Source: Nocardia aurea (GTDB lineage: Bacteria; Actinomycetota; Actinomycetes; Mycobacteriales; Mycobacteriaceae). From it: 64,000 nucleotides of DNA. The notes under the pieces were generated by a model that was not told the DNA's origin, did no database searches, and was given only the letters and a program-made list of their open reading frames with translations. The stretch is from NCBI RefSeq assembly GCF_003123685.1, contig NZ_QCYJ01000103.1, positions 682,001 through 746,000 of the forward strand. Direction: 5' to 3'. Both the position numbers and the translations under genes were made by a program. This document shows, piece by piece, positions 1 through 8,765 of this stretch; positions within the stretch are counted from its first letter, which is position 1, and every line of letters starts with the position of its first letter.

Positions 1-403
1 TGGGCGTCGCGGTGGTCGCGGCGACCGCGCGGTCGGCGACCTCGCGGTGCCCGGGTTCGACGATCAGCGTATGCGGGGCGCAGTCATCGAGGATGACCGC
101 GATCTCCGCCGAGGTCAGCCGAGAATTGACCGGGACGAATATCGCGCCCAGGCGGGACGCGGCGAGGTACGCGGCCAGGAAGGTGACGCTGTTCCCGCCG
201 AGATACCCGATCCGGTCACCGGATCGGGCGCCTCGGTCGGCCAATTCCAGGGCCAGCGTCGCGGCGTGGTCGGCGAGTACCCGATAGCTGTAGGTGCCGC
301 CCTCGTAGACGACCGCGATGCGTTTGCCGGAATGCTCGGCGAGCGCGTCGATACGCGTCGCCGGGCTCAGATCCGCGGTCCGCGGTGGTCCGGTCGGTGA
401 CAT
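1..403 (-). CDS. Acyl-CoA ligase / AMP-binding enzyme, N-terminal part (gene runs off the window)
   Basis: The frame is open from an ATG at 401-403, preceded by a GGGAGGA ribosome-binding site, to the window edge, giving 134 residues. The translation has the N-terminal fold of ANL acyl-CoA/aryl-CoA ligases: a TYSYRVLADHAATLA segment, GDRIGYLGGNS, AAYLAASRLGAIFVPVN and LTSAEIAVILDDC, i.e. the region before the P-loop-like YTSGTTG motif, which is outside the window. Family members activate a carboxylate as acyl-AMP and pass it to CoA or a carrier protein. The gene sits directly behind an mqnA-like remnant and under promoter element 637-654, so I infer that it activates an aryl acid starter for the PKS encoded at 34-51 kb. 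The substrate cannot be read from this fragment. Confidence 0.85.
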   Translation of the reverse strand, partial: MSPTGPPRTADLSPATRIDALAEHSGKRIAVVYEGGTYSYRVLADHAATLALELADRGARSGDRIGYLGGNSVTFLAAYLAASRLGAIFVPVNSRLTSAEIAVILDDCAPHTLIVEPGHREVADRAVAATTATP

Positions 404-410
404 GGCTTCC

Positions 411-601
411 TCCCAATACCTCGGTGGTGCGGCGAATATCGTTGTGGGTCAAGCGGTGTCGAGCAGTCCGGTGCGGGGCAGGACCCCCCGGGATCTGCAG
501 GTAGTCGCGGAATTCGATGTGGCCCACCCGGGGCCTGCGCCGCAGTGACGGTCGGTGAGGTGACGGTCGGAAGACCGGGGGTGACCGGAGACTGAGCGCA
601 T
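411..601 (-). pseudogene. Decayed 5' fragment of an mqnA-like chorismate dehydratase gene
   Basis: Reading leftward from ATG 599-601, the start MRSVSG matches MRTISG of the intact mqnA homologue at 54753-55646. After a frame change the peptide RRPRVGHIEFRDYLQIP matches RRPRVGHIEFLNWLPIL of the intact copy. After another change GVLPRTGLLDTA and then NDIRRTTEVL match GLARTGNLIDL and LVRDTPENL. Homology ends at the ribosome-binding site of the acyl-CoA ligase, so the remaining roughly 230 codons were deleted. The promoter is also preserved: the tandem TAGGGG element lies 36 bp upstream of the ATG in both copies. Two compensating frame changes leave a 50-codon open frame (449-601), but it no longer encodes the domain. 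Confidence 0.75.
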
Positions 602-636
602 AGGCCAACCTTCAGCGAGAACCCGCACTGCGGAAA

Positions 637-654
637 CCCCTACGCGTCCCCTAG
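637..654 (-). promoter_or_regulatory. Tandem TAGGGG element (copy A), upstream of mqnA remnant and acyl-CoA ligase
   Basis: On the minus strand two TAGGGG half-sites occur as a direct repeat with a 5-bp spacer (11 bp start to start), followed by TTTCC. The centre is about 44 bp upstream of the remnant ATG, an activator-like position if transcription starts at or near that ATG. The same arrangement recurs at 30122, 34157 and 55682. The LuxR-type regulator at 1409 is the likely binder; this is inference. Confidence 0.65.
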
Positions 655-829
655 TAGTTCGGGCCGGGGACGTGGAACACCTGCGCTCGAACCGTGTTTC
701 GGCCGGTGTCCGTGGCATGCGGTAACCTCCGTATTGCCCGCACGACCGTTCGCGGATGTGTCAGCCCGAGAGTCGTGGGTTGCCGCCGTGTCCTCCGCTG
801 AGCGGGGATTATCTTCCCTTGACCGAATG

Positions 830-867
830 CGAACGTTCGTGCGTTAATTGGTCCGCGCGAACGTTCG
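830..867. promoter_or_regulatory. Pair of CGAACGTTCG palindromes
   Basis: Two perfect 10-bp palindromes CGAACGTTCG lie at 830-839 and 858-867, 28 bp centre to centre, in an AT-richer stretch containing TTAATTGG. The same palindrome, with a shared right flank of the form T-x-CG, occurs at 32504-32513 between the divergent MFS and TetR genes. This looks like a TetR-type operator pair. It may control a transcript toward the regulator at 1409 or toward the ligase at 403. Confidence 0.5.
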
Positions 868-1408
868 GTTGATCCCGCAGTAGGGGGTCTGCGGTGGGTG
901 ATCTCGTGGTCTGTGGCCGAGGAGGGGGTGGGCGACGAGGGGGGAGTGTCACGACTCGGCGCCGCCGGACAAGTTCGCCTCCGCAGCCGGAATTCACGCC
1001 GCTGATGGCCTCGCCGGTGTCGTGCGGCGCTACCGTCGCGCAATCGGCGCCCGCGCCCGCCACGGTCGAAAGTGTGTGAATCGACCGATGTCGCTGTCGG
1101 CTCGGCGAATTACCGGAGAACTTGTCGGATAAAGGAAGACGGACCGACCGTAATAAAAGGAATGAGGAGTATCGGCAATGTCGATACTCCTTTCGGTCGT
1201 GCGCGGATCGTCGCCACCCTAGTGATTCTTACGTTGTCTATTCCCGCTTATGAAATGTGTTGTGCACCACACTAATTGGTGAAGCGGTCGAGTTGCCGAG
1301 GTCTCCGCCGGGGCTATGATCGAGTCAGGTGGGGACAATGATGTCCGGGGCTAATATCCTGCCCGGGCGCGGCATTCGGTTGTTGCGCTGGATCGAACGA
1401 GGTGCGCT
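868..1408. other. Gene-free stretch before the LuxR-type regulator, with a perfect hairpin
   Basis: I see no credible coding frame between 655 and 1408 on either strand; the short frames have composition unlike the neighbouring genes. The clearest structure is a perfect 10-bp inverted repeat at 1165-1191 (AGGAGTATCG, 7-nt loop, CGATACTCCT) followed by TTC, which looks like a terminator or attenuator although no gene ends here. Two copies of CCGGGGCTA, 38 bp apart, follow at about 1308 and 1346. The stretch could hold a long leader, a small RNA or only regulatory DNA. Confidence 0.4.
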
Positions 1409-3595
1409 TTGAGTGCCGTTGAGAAGTGGTCACAGTCCGCCGAGGTATCGGAATATCTCCGCGATGTGGATTGGGTAAGTGCGGATGATATTTCATCGAA
1501 AACAATTTCAAACGGTCGGTTTTCATCGAATGGAAATAGCTCGCAGTCTTCTGTGTGGACGGTTCGGTCGGCGCTGGCCTACCTGAGCCACGACGGTGCG
1601 GATCGGTTGCGCGTCGCGCAGTTGCTGGCCGTGGTGGATCAACCCACCGCGAGCCGCATCCACGCGGAAGTGCTCGACGCCGATCCGGTGTGGGTGCGGG
1701 CGGTGATTCGGGAACTCACCGAGGCGGGCCTGGTGGCGTATTCGCGTTTTCGGCGGCGCGACATCCGTGAGGCGGTGGTGCGGGAGACGCCGTTGATGGT
1801 GCGCACCAGCATGCATCATCGTGTGGCGGGTGTGCTGCACGCGGGCGGTGCGCCCGCCATGCGGGTGGCCGATCACCTGGTGAGCGCGGGTACCGCACGT
1901 TTCCCGTGGTCGGTCTCGCTGCTGCGGGCCGCGGCGGGAGATGCCATCGCCGACGATCAGATCACCAGGGCCGTGGACTATCTGGAACTCGCGTCCCGAT
2001 TGGCCGATGACGACGAGCGGGCCATCATCCTGACGACCTTGGCGGTGGTGCGCTGGCGGCTGAGCCCGTCGACCTCGGGCCGCAGCTTCGGCCGGTTGAT
2101 CGGGGCGCTGCGCGGTGGGTTGATACCGCCGCAGTGCGTGCCGATGGTGGCGCGGTACCTGCTGTGGCACGGTCGCGCGGAAGAGGCCGCCGCGGCGCTC
2201 GATCAACTCGACGCGGCCGCGGACGGCGGCGACGCCACCGGACCCGCGCGGCTCGCGGCGATGAACGAGTGGCTGGCGTGTAACTATCCGGGTGTGCTCG
2301 AGGGGCGTGCGGCGGCGCCGGAACCGGACCGCACGACCGTTCGGAGCGGGTCGGCGTCGGCGGTGCGTACGGAGCCGGACGTCGAGGCCGCGCGGCTGCT
2401 GATCGACGTACTGACCAACGGCGCGAGCGCCGGGGCCGTGGCGGCCGCACAACGTATGCTGCGCGGTCACCGGCTCGACGACGAAACCTTCGGCGCGCTC
2501 TTGATCGCCTTGGACTGCTTGACCTACAGCGATCAGCTCGACGTGGCCACCTCCTGGTGCGAAGCCCTGGTGTTGGAGGCAGCGGCCCGACGGGCGCCGA
2601 CCTGGCAGTCGATCTTCGCGATCTGGCGATCGGCGATGTCGGTGCGCGAGGGCAATCTGCACGCTGCCATCGATCGCGCGTCGGGTGCGGTGGGGCGAAT
2701 CAACAGCGAAAACCTCGGTACCTACACCGGACTGGCGGTGGCCAGCCTCGTCGCCGCGACCACGGCGGCGGGCAGATACCGGGAGGCTGCCGCCTACCTG
2801 GATCACGCGCTACCCGACAGCGTGCTCGAATCCCGGATCGGCCTGCAATTCCTCCATGCCCGCGGCCACTACCACATGGCGGTCGGCGCCTACGATCAGG
2901 CGCTGGAGGATTTCTCCGGCTGCGGCGAGCGGATGCGCCGCTGGAACATGGATATCCCCGGGCTGGTGGCCTGGCGCAACGATCTGGCCGAACTGTATCT
3001 GCGACTAGGGGAACCGCGTAACGCACGGCGCTGGGCGAGTGCCCATCTCGACCGTATCGGCGGCGTCGATCGACATCGCACCGCCGGGGTGTCCGTGCGA
3101 CTGATAGCGGCGAGCAGTCCGGTGTTGGATCAGGTCGCGCTGTTACGTCAGTCGGTGTCGATCGCCAACAGCGGGGGAAATCAGCTCGAATTGGCGACCG
3201 CGCTCGCGGCACTGTCGGACGCCTACCACGCGATCGGCGAACGTGATCGGGCACGCGCGGCGAATCGGCGCGCTACCCGACTGGCGGAGCAGTGCGGTGC
3301 CGAACCGTTGCGGATCCGGCTGGCCGGGCCGCGCGGTGAGAGCGCGCCGATGCTGGTGTCGCTGGACCAGCCGCCGCGCGCTCTCGACACCCTGAGCCCG
3401 GCCGAGCTGAAGGTCGCCGAACTGGCCGCCGCGGGTCGGCGCAATCGTGATATCGCCAAGGAGCTGCACATCACGACCAGTACCGTCGAACAGCACCTCA
3501 CGCGCGTCTACCGAAAATTGCGTGTCGCGCGCCGCTCCGATCTGGTTGCCGTGCTGGTGGCCACGGACCTCGCCCCGGTACGCGAGGTCCGATGA
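1409..3595 (+). CDS. LuxR-family (LAL-like) transcriptional regulator lacking the ATPase domain
   Basis: The start is TTG at 1409, preceded by GAACGAGG; 728 aa. The C-terminal 65 residues (LSPAELKVAELAAAGRRNRDIA, then TTSTVEQHLTRVYRKL) are a clear LuxR/NarL helix-turn-helix. The central 500 residues are helical, TPR-like repeats. The N-terminal 130 residues resemble the winged-helix segment that follows the AAA module in LAL regulators, but no Walker A or B motif is present. At 728 aa it is shorter than the usual 900-1000 aa LAL protein. It stands between the acyl-CoA ligase and the thioesterase gene. It is the natural candidate to bind the tandem TAGGGG elements at 637, 30122, 34157 and 55682, which I infer from its position and from LuxR-type regulators commonly controlling PKS clusters. 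Confidence 0.85.
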   Translation: MSAVEKWSQSAEVSEYLRDVDWVSADDISSKTISNGRFSSNGNSSQSSVWTVRSALAYLSHDGADRLRVAQLLAVVDQPTASRIHAEVLDADPVWVRAVIRELTEAGLVAYSRFRRRDIREAVVRETPLMVRTSMHHRVAGVLHAGGAPAMRVADHLVSAGTARFPWSVSLLRAAAGDAIADDQITRAVDYLELASRLADDDERAIILTTLAVVRWRLSPSTSGRSFGRLIGALRGGLIPPQCVPMVARYLLWHGRAEEAAAALDQLDAAADGGDATGPARLAAMNEWLACNYPGVLEGRAAAPEPDRTTVRSGSASAVRTEPDVEAARLLIDVLTNGASAGAVAAAQRMLRGHRLDDETFGALLIALDCLTYSDQLDVATSWCEALVLEAAARRAPTWQSIFAIWRSAMSVREGNLHAAIDRASGAVGRINSENLGTYTGLAVASLVAATTAAGRYREAAAYLDHALPDSVLESRIGLQFLHARGHYHMAVGAYDQALEDFSGCGERMRRWNMDIPGLVAWRNDLAELYLRLGEPRNARRWASAHLDRIGGVDRHRTAGVSVRLIAASSPVLDQVALLRQSVSIANSGGNQLELATALAALSDAYHAIGERDRARAANRRATRLAEQCGAEPLRIRLAGPRGESAPMLVSLDQPPRALDTLSPAELKVAELAAAGRRNRDIAKELHITTSTVEQHLTRVYRKLRVARRSDLVAVLVATDLAPVREVR

Positions 3596-3644
3596 CCGCC
3601 GCGCGTGGCCGCCGCGGCGCGCCGGGTGTCGGCGGGATACGGCG

Positions 3645-4400
3645 ATGAGCGACAAGTGGATTCGGCGCGCGGTGCCACGAACCGATCCGGCGGCGCGGGT
3701 GATCTGTTTTCCGCACGCGGGTGGGTCGGCGAACTACTTCACCCCACTGGCGCGCAAACTACCACCGGCGATCGAACTGCTGGCGGTGCAGAATCCGGGC
3801 AGGCAGGAGCGCTACCGGGAACCGCGCCTGGAGTCGATCGGCGAACTCGCCGAGGCGGTGTTGCCGAGCGTGTCGACATGGCTGGACCGACCCACGATCC
3901 TGTTCGGGCACAGTATGGGCGCGGCGCAGGCTTTCGAGGTCGCGCGAGGGCTCCCCGGCGGCGCGCCGGTCGTGCTCTTCGCGTCGGCGCGGCGCGCCCC
4001 GTCGGTGATCCGGGTCGAGACCGTCCATCAACGGTCGGATCGCGCGATCGTCGCCGAGATGCGCGCTCTCGGCGGCACCGACACGCGAGTCTTCGACGAC
4101 GAGGAGACGGCGGCGCTGTACCTGCCGGTCATCCGCAGCGATTACCGTGCGGTCGAAACGTACCGGTGCCCGGCCGAGGTGACCGTCGACTATCCGATCA
4201 CCGCTCTGGTCGGTGACCGGGATCCCCGAGTCTCCCGCGCCGATGTCGAGGCATGGCGGAGGCACACCACGGCGGAGTTCACGACCCACGTGCTGCGGGG
4301 CGGCCACTTCTACCTCGGTGAGGAACTCGACGCCGTCGCGGAGCTGCTCGGCGCGCGACTGTCCGTCGGGACGGGCGAACCGGGTGATCACCGGGGGTAG
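3645..4400 (+). CDS. Type II thioesterase (alpha/beta hydrolase)
   Basis: ATG 3645 follows GGCGGGA; 251 aa, the usual size for type II thioesterases of PKS/NRPS clusters. Signature motifs are ICFPHAGGSANYF near the start, GHSMG with the nucleophile Ser at residue 90, an Asp in GDRDP and a His in GGHFY near the C-terminus. These enzymes hydrolyse misprimed or stalled acyl groups from carrier proteins. The gene is 49 bp downstream of the LuxR-type regulator and converges on jetC with a 13-bp gap. Neither PKS protein at 34-51 kb carries a thioesterase domain, so this enzyme may also help release the product; that part is inference. Confidence 0.9.
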   Translation: MSDKWIRRAVPRTDPAARVICFPHAGGSANYFTPLARKLPPAIELLAVQNPGRQERYREPRLESIGELAEAVLPSVSTWLDRPTILFGHSMGAAQAFEVARGLPGGAPVVLFASARRAPSVIRVETVHQRSDRAIVAEMRALGGTDTRVFDDEETAALYLPVIRSDYRAVETYRCPAEVTVDYPITALVGDRDPRVSRADVEAWRRHTTAEFTTHVLRGGHFYLGEELDAVAELLGARLSVGTGEPGDHRG

Positions 4401-4413
4401 TCGTTCGGATCGC

Positions 4414-7400
4414 TCAGCCGACCGGCGCCGTGGCGCCCGGCATATCGTCGAGGGGCAGACCACCTTCGATGGTGTTGGGAACACGACGCCGGTCCGGCGA
4501 GCCGAGGGCGGCGGTCAGATCGGTGCCGTCGTGCTCGGCGAGCAGTTCGCCGCTGTCCCAGACCAGCAGCGTCGCGCTGACGGTGTTGTCGGCGGCCGAA
4601 TGGGCCAGGTCGTAGTGCGCGCATCCGGGGACGTGGGGGTAGGTGATCCACAGGTCGTAGCCGGTCATGAACAGGTCGAGATCGAATTGCACACTGAGAC
4701 CGAGCAATTCGCTTCGCCCGTTGTCATCGACACCGGCGAACGCCTCGTCCAGCGCCAGCAGGCGCGGGGCCTGCGGATCGGCCGAATCGAGCATCACGTG
4801 CGCCGCGGCGAACAGCGGCAGGTGCAGCGACACCGACTGCTCACCGCCCGAAAGCGCGCTGTGCCGCGCCACGGTGAGTTTGTCCTCGCTGCCGTCGGCG
4901 GAGAGCAACGTGAACGAGAACACCCGCCAGGTGCGGTAATCGAGTGTGGCGGCGAGGATCTCGGGATAGGAACGCTCCGGATGCGCCGCCCGCGCGGCCC
5001 GGATCTCGGCGGCGAAATGCGAGCGGATCGTCGCGAGGTCCTCGGCGCCGAGGGCGGACGCGTCGCGGTCGAGCAATTTGCACATGGCGCGCGCGGCATC
5101 GGACAGACTGTCCGCGAGCACCCAGTGCACGCCGATGGTGTTTCCCGAGGACATACGGCGCTGTTTCATCTCCGCGCCCATCCGCCCGATGAGTTCGCGG
5201 GCGTCGGTGGTGCGTTCGTGGATCTGCTGGGCCAGGCCGGTGAGCAGCGCGTCCTCCAGGATGCGCCGCTCGGCGTCGGTGAGCAGTAGTTCCTGATCGT
5301 GGCGGGCCCGATCGATACGGCCGGCGAAATCGGCGAGCGCCGAGACGCCGTTCTCGTCGTAGACCTGGACGACGGTGAGTCCGTCGGCGGCGTCCCAGTG
5401 CAGCCGGTAGTCGCGTCCGGACGCGGCGAGTGCGGCGTCGAATTCCTGCAACGCCGTGGTGACCGCGCTGCGGGTGGACTTGCGGGCCGCCTCGCCCGCC
5501 CGCACCGACGCGGTGGCGACGGTGAGATCGTCGAAGAGTTCGGCCACCTCGTCCGGCAGTACCCGAGGCTCGGCTTCCGGCCCGGCCTGCGAGATCCGGT
5601 ACAGCAGCTGTTCGGGCGTCGACCATGCCGCGTCACTGCTCGGCCAGCGGCGGTCGTCGGGCGCGCCGAGCAGCCGGAGCAGATCCGGCTGGGCGTAGGG
5701 CGCGAGCGCGCGCACGTCGGTGAGTACCTCGGTGAGCGCGGTGCCGAGGGATTCGTGCGCGGTGCGGTAGGCCGCCTCGGCGTCGCCGACCGCTTCGATC
5801 GCCTCGTTCGCGGCCTTGCGCGCGGCCTTCTGCTCGGCGCGTGCGGCCTCGATGCGCAGCCGCGCCGCCTCGAGTTCACGGTCGATATCGGCCGCGCCCG
5901 CCCCGAGCGCCTCGCGCAGCGTGTCGAGTTTGCGTAACTGCTCCTGGTAACCGGCCTGCGCCGCCTCGGCCTCCTCGGCGAACGCCTCGGCCACCTCGCG
6001 CGCCTCGTCGTGGCGGTCCGCGCCCTCCCGTTCGCGTTCGCGTTCGCGCTCGTAGTCGGCGCGCACGCGCAGCAGACCGGTGCCGCTGTTCTCGAAATGC
6101 CGGATCGCGGCGGCGAGGGCGTCGATCTCGCGCGGTTCGCGCGGTGCGCGATGTTCGGCGGCGACGGCCCGCGACTTCTTCTCGACGGCGGCCGCGTCGG
6201 CGACGGCCCGGTCCAGGTCGCGTTCGGCCTGCGCCGCCGCTTCGGAACGGGACCGCAGCATGCCCGCGGCTTCGGAGACCGCGCGCAGGGCGCCGGTGAC
6301 AGCCGACGGTCGCGGCAGCGCCTTCGCGGCCGCGCCGAGGCGCGCGAGTTCGGCTTCGGCGCTCGCCGCGTCGGCTTCGGCGCGACGCGCGTCGGCGTTC
6401 GCCGCGTCCATCGCCGCCGTCAATTCCGCGAGACGGATCTCGCGCCGACGGCCGCGCGCCGTCGCGCCGATGAATTCGGCGTCGGGTTTGTGGTGACGGC
6501 CGATCCGCACACCCTGCCGGAAACCGCCCGTCGAACCGATCGTGGTGTCGGTGCGGGCTCCGTCGGCGTCGGATCCCCGATGGGGCCGGTCGTTGGGGGA
6601 TGCCGTGTGTGGCCGGTCGTTGTCGGTTCCCGCGTCGGGCCGGTCGGCGTCGGAAGCCGCGTCGGTCCGATCGGCGTCGGAACCCGCGCCGGGCGCGACG
6701 GGGGAGTCGTCCAGCGCGACGGAGGCGAGGACGTCGGCGACTTCGCGCTTCGGCACCGCCGATCGGTCGAAGCCGTCCTCGACCACGAGCACATCGGCGA
6801 GGGTGCGCCCGGTCGGCCGCAGGGCGGGCGGCAGCGCGACGAGGAAATGGTCGGATCGATAGTCGCCGGGCATCTCCGATTCGGCGCAGATCCACGCGTC
6901 GAGCAGTCCGGCGGCCTGCAACGCGGCCTCGATCCCCGCGGCGGCGGCCGGGTCGACGTCGTCGGCGAAGCGGACCAGCCGCCACAGCGGTGCGCCGGGA
7001 CGTCCGTCCCTGACATCGGCGCGCGCCGCACCGGGGGGCGGAGCGTCGTCGCGCTGCGCGGCCACCCGATCGCGCTCGGCACTCGATTCGCCGTGCCGCT
7101 CCCGCGCTGCCTTGCGCCGAGCCGCGGCATCGCTTCGCCGGGCGCGGATCTCGTCGAGCAGCGGTTCGGCCCGTTCGGCCAGCACCTCGGCGACACCCGC
7201 CGCATCCTCGGAACCGGCCGAGCGTAGTGCCGAATCCAGTTCCCGCAGCAGATCTTTCGCGACGGTGGAGTAGAGCTCGCGATGTCGCTCCCACCACGCG
7301 CGCAGCGCCGTCGCCGAATCTCCGCGCGCCACTTCCACGGCCGCCTCGGCCGCCGCGACCTCGGCGTCGGCCGCCTCGCGCAACCGCACCGCGCGTTCGG

Positions 7401-8763
7401 CCAGTCGTTCGGCCCTGGTCCGTTCGGCCACCGCGGATTCCACGAGTCCGAGCGACTTCCTGACCGCGCGCACATCGGCGTCGCGTTCCTCGGCCCGCGC
7501 CCGGACGGTCGCGGTGAGGGTATCGGCCCGCGCCTCGGCCGACGGCGCGGTCCAGTCGATGCCCGCCTCCTCGGCGGCGGCGCGCAATTCGTCCTCGGCC
7601 CGTGCCAGCGCGGCGGCCGCGTTCGTGACCGCGGCGCTGGCACGTTCGGCTTCCTGGGCGCGCTGATCGAGTGTCTGCGCCGCCTTGAGCGCCTTGTCCC
7701 CGTGCACGCTCGCCGAGGTCTCGAGTCTGCGCACGGCGTCGGCGAGGTCGTCGAGTTGCTGTTTGCCCTCGTAGGCGCTGGAACGTTGCAGGGTCTCGCG
7801 GTCGGTCATGGCCTGTTCGTAGGCGCGGTCGGCGTCGTCGGCGCGGGCCTGCGCACCGGTGCGGTCGGCGTCCCTGCGCTGCCGCAACGCGATGGCGGCG
7901 AACAGGGCGGTACTGGCGTGGGTCACCGCGTCGAGCCTGGCCCGCGCCCGGTCCAGATCGGTTCTGGCCTGCACCCCGAGATATTTGCGGTAGACGCCGA
8001 CGAAAGCCCGCGTCGCGCTGTCGGCCTGCACCAGCCCCTCCAGGGTGCGACCGACCTCCTCCATATCGCTGAACGAGCGGGCCGCGTCGAGGATCAGCTG
8101 TTCGTCGAGCGGTCGCAGGCCGTCGGTGAGCGCCTGCGACAGTCCGCGCGGGTCGAGATTCTTCGCCAGCTGCGGACGCCGCAGGGTCAGGATCAGATTG
8201 ATGAGCTGGTCGTAGCGCTGCGCGCCGAGACCGAACATGCGGGCGTCGATGGCGGCCCGGTATTCGACCGGGCGGTCGACGATGGCGTCGGTGCCGATCT
8301 GTTCGGCCAGCTGTTTGCGGGTCAAGGGCCGGTCGTCGGGACCGATCAGGGAGAAATCGACCCCGACCCGCCCGTCGGCGACGAAATACCAGCGGGTCAC
8401 CTTGTCCGAGGACCGCGTCGCGCGCATGCCGATGCCGATGGTGACCGTCTCCGGGTCGTGCCACCCGCCGCGCGCGAATTCCATCCAGACGTAGGAGTAG
8501 GCCGATTCCTGTTTGCGATAGAGCAGATTCGACTTCATGGTGCGCTCTTCGCCCGCGAACGGATTGAGCCTGCGCGGTTCGATCCGCCCGTCCAGGACGA
8601 ACGGGAACAGCACCTCCAGCGCCTTGGTCTTGCCGGACCCGTTGGGGCCGCGCAACACCAGCCTGCCGTCGGCGAAGCAGAACTCCTGGTCCCGGTAGTC
8701 CCAGAGGTTGACGATGCCCGCGCGGGTCGGGATGAATCGCACTCCACCGTGGATGACAGACAT
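4414..8763 (-). CDS. jetC: JetC-like SMC-family ATPase (TIGR02680 type), Wadjet-like defence operon
   Basis: ATG 8761-8763 lies 2 bp after the jetB stop; 1449 aa. Walker A GPNGSGKT is at residues 39-46. Long Glu/Arg/Ala-rich coiled coils fill the middle, around a hinge-like region. The ABC signature LSGGEQS and Walker B LLALDEAF followed by AGVDD lie near the C-terminus, so both ATPase halves look intact. Wadjet complexes load on small circular DNA, extrude loops through the SMC-like subunit and cleave with JetD. Residues encoded around 6541-6720 form a degenerate 10-residue repeat (SDADRTDAA, SDADRPDAG, DNDRPHTAS), an acidic, probably disordered insert. No jetD follows: the next gene is a convergent thioesterase. 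The open frame continues upstream of the ATG only as overlap with jetB. Confidence 0.88.
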   Translation of the reverse strand: MSVIHGGVRFIPTRAGIVNLWDYRDQEFCFADGRLVLRGPNGSGKTKALEVLFPFVLDGRIEPRRLNPFAGEERTMKSNLLYRKQESAYSYVWMEFARGGWHDPETVTIGIGMRATRSSDKVTRWYFVADGRVGVDFSLIGPDDRPLTRKQLAEQIGTDAIVDRPVEYRAAIDARMFGLGAQRYDQLINLILTLRRPQLAKNLDPRGLSQALTDGLRPLDEQLILDAARSFSDMEEVGRTLEGLVQADSATRAFVGVYRKYLGVQARTDLDRARARLDAVTHASTALFAAIALRQRRDADRTGAQARADDADRAYEQAMTDRETLQRSSAYEGKQQLDDLADAVRRLETSASVHGDKALKAAQTLDQRAQEAERASAAVTNAAAALARAEDELRAAAEEAGIDWTAPSAEARADTLTATVRARAEERDADVRAVRKSLGLVESAVAERTRAERLAERAVRLREAADAEVAAAEAAVEVARGDSATALRAWWERHRELYSTVAKDLLRELDSALRSAGSEDAAGVAEVLAERAEPLLDEIRARRSDAAARRKAARERHGESSAERDRVAAQRDDAPPPGAARADVRDGRPGAPLWRLVRFADDVDPAAAAGIEAALQAAGLLDAWICAESEMPGDYRSDHFLVALPPALRPTGRTLADVLVVEDGFDRSAVPKREVADVLASVALDDSPVAPGAGSDADRTDAASDADRPDAGTDNDRPHTASPNDRPHRGSDADGARTDTTIGSTGGFRQGVRIGRHHKPDAEFIGATARGRRREIRLAELTAAMDAANADARRAEADAASAEAELARLGAAAKALPRPSAVTGALRAVSEAAGMLRSRSEAAAQAERDLDRAVADAAAVEKKSRAVAAEHRAPREPREIDALAAAIRHFENSGTGLLRVRADYEREREREREGADRHDEAREVAEAFAEEAEAAQAGYQEQLRKLDTLREALGAGAADIDRELEAARLRIEAARAEQKAARKAANEAIEAVGDAEAAYRTAHESLGTALTEVLTDVRALAPYAQPDLLRLLGAPDDRRWPSSDAAWSTPEQLLYRISQAGPEAEPRVLPDEVAELFDDLTVATASVRAGEAARKSTRSAVTTALQEFDAALAASGRDYRLHWDAADGLTVVQVYDENGVSALADFAGRIDRARHDQELLLTDAERRILEDALLTGLAQQIHERTTDARELIGRMGAEMKQRRMSSGNTIGVHWVLADSLSDAARAMCKLLDRDASALGAEDLATIRSHFAAEIRAARAAHPERSYPEILAATLDYRTWRVFSFTLLSADGSEDKLTVARHSALSGGEQSVSLHLPLFAAAHVMLDSADPQAPRLLALDEAFAGVDDNGRSELLGLSVQFDLDLFMTGYDLWITYPHVPGCAHYDLAHSAADNTVSATLLVWDSGELLAEHDGTDLTAALGSPDRRRVPNTIEGGLPLDDMPGATAPVG

Positions 8764-8765
8764 GC

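Noticed and set aside
449..601. 50-codon open frame as a leader peptide for the ligase
   Set aside because: Its two ends align with MqnA and its middle aligns only in another frame, so it is better explained as a decayed mqnA start; a regulatory peptide is not excluded but has no support.
655..1408. Short frames of 60-130 codons on both strands before the LuxR-type gene
   Set aside because: They lack ribosome-binding sites and any family resemblance, and they overlap one another in all frames; I treat the region as non-coding.
3645..4400. Thioesterase gene as a replacement for jetD
   Set aside because: It is on the opposite strand, has clear GHSMG alpha/beta-hydrolase motifs and fits the PKS pathway; no nuclease feature is present.
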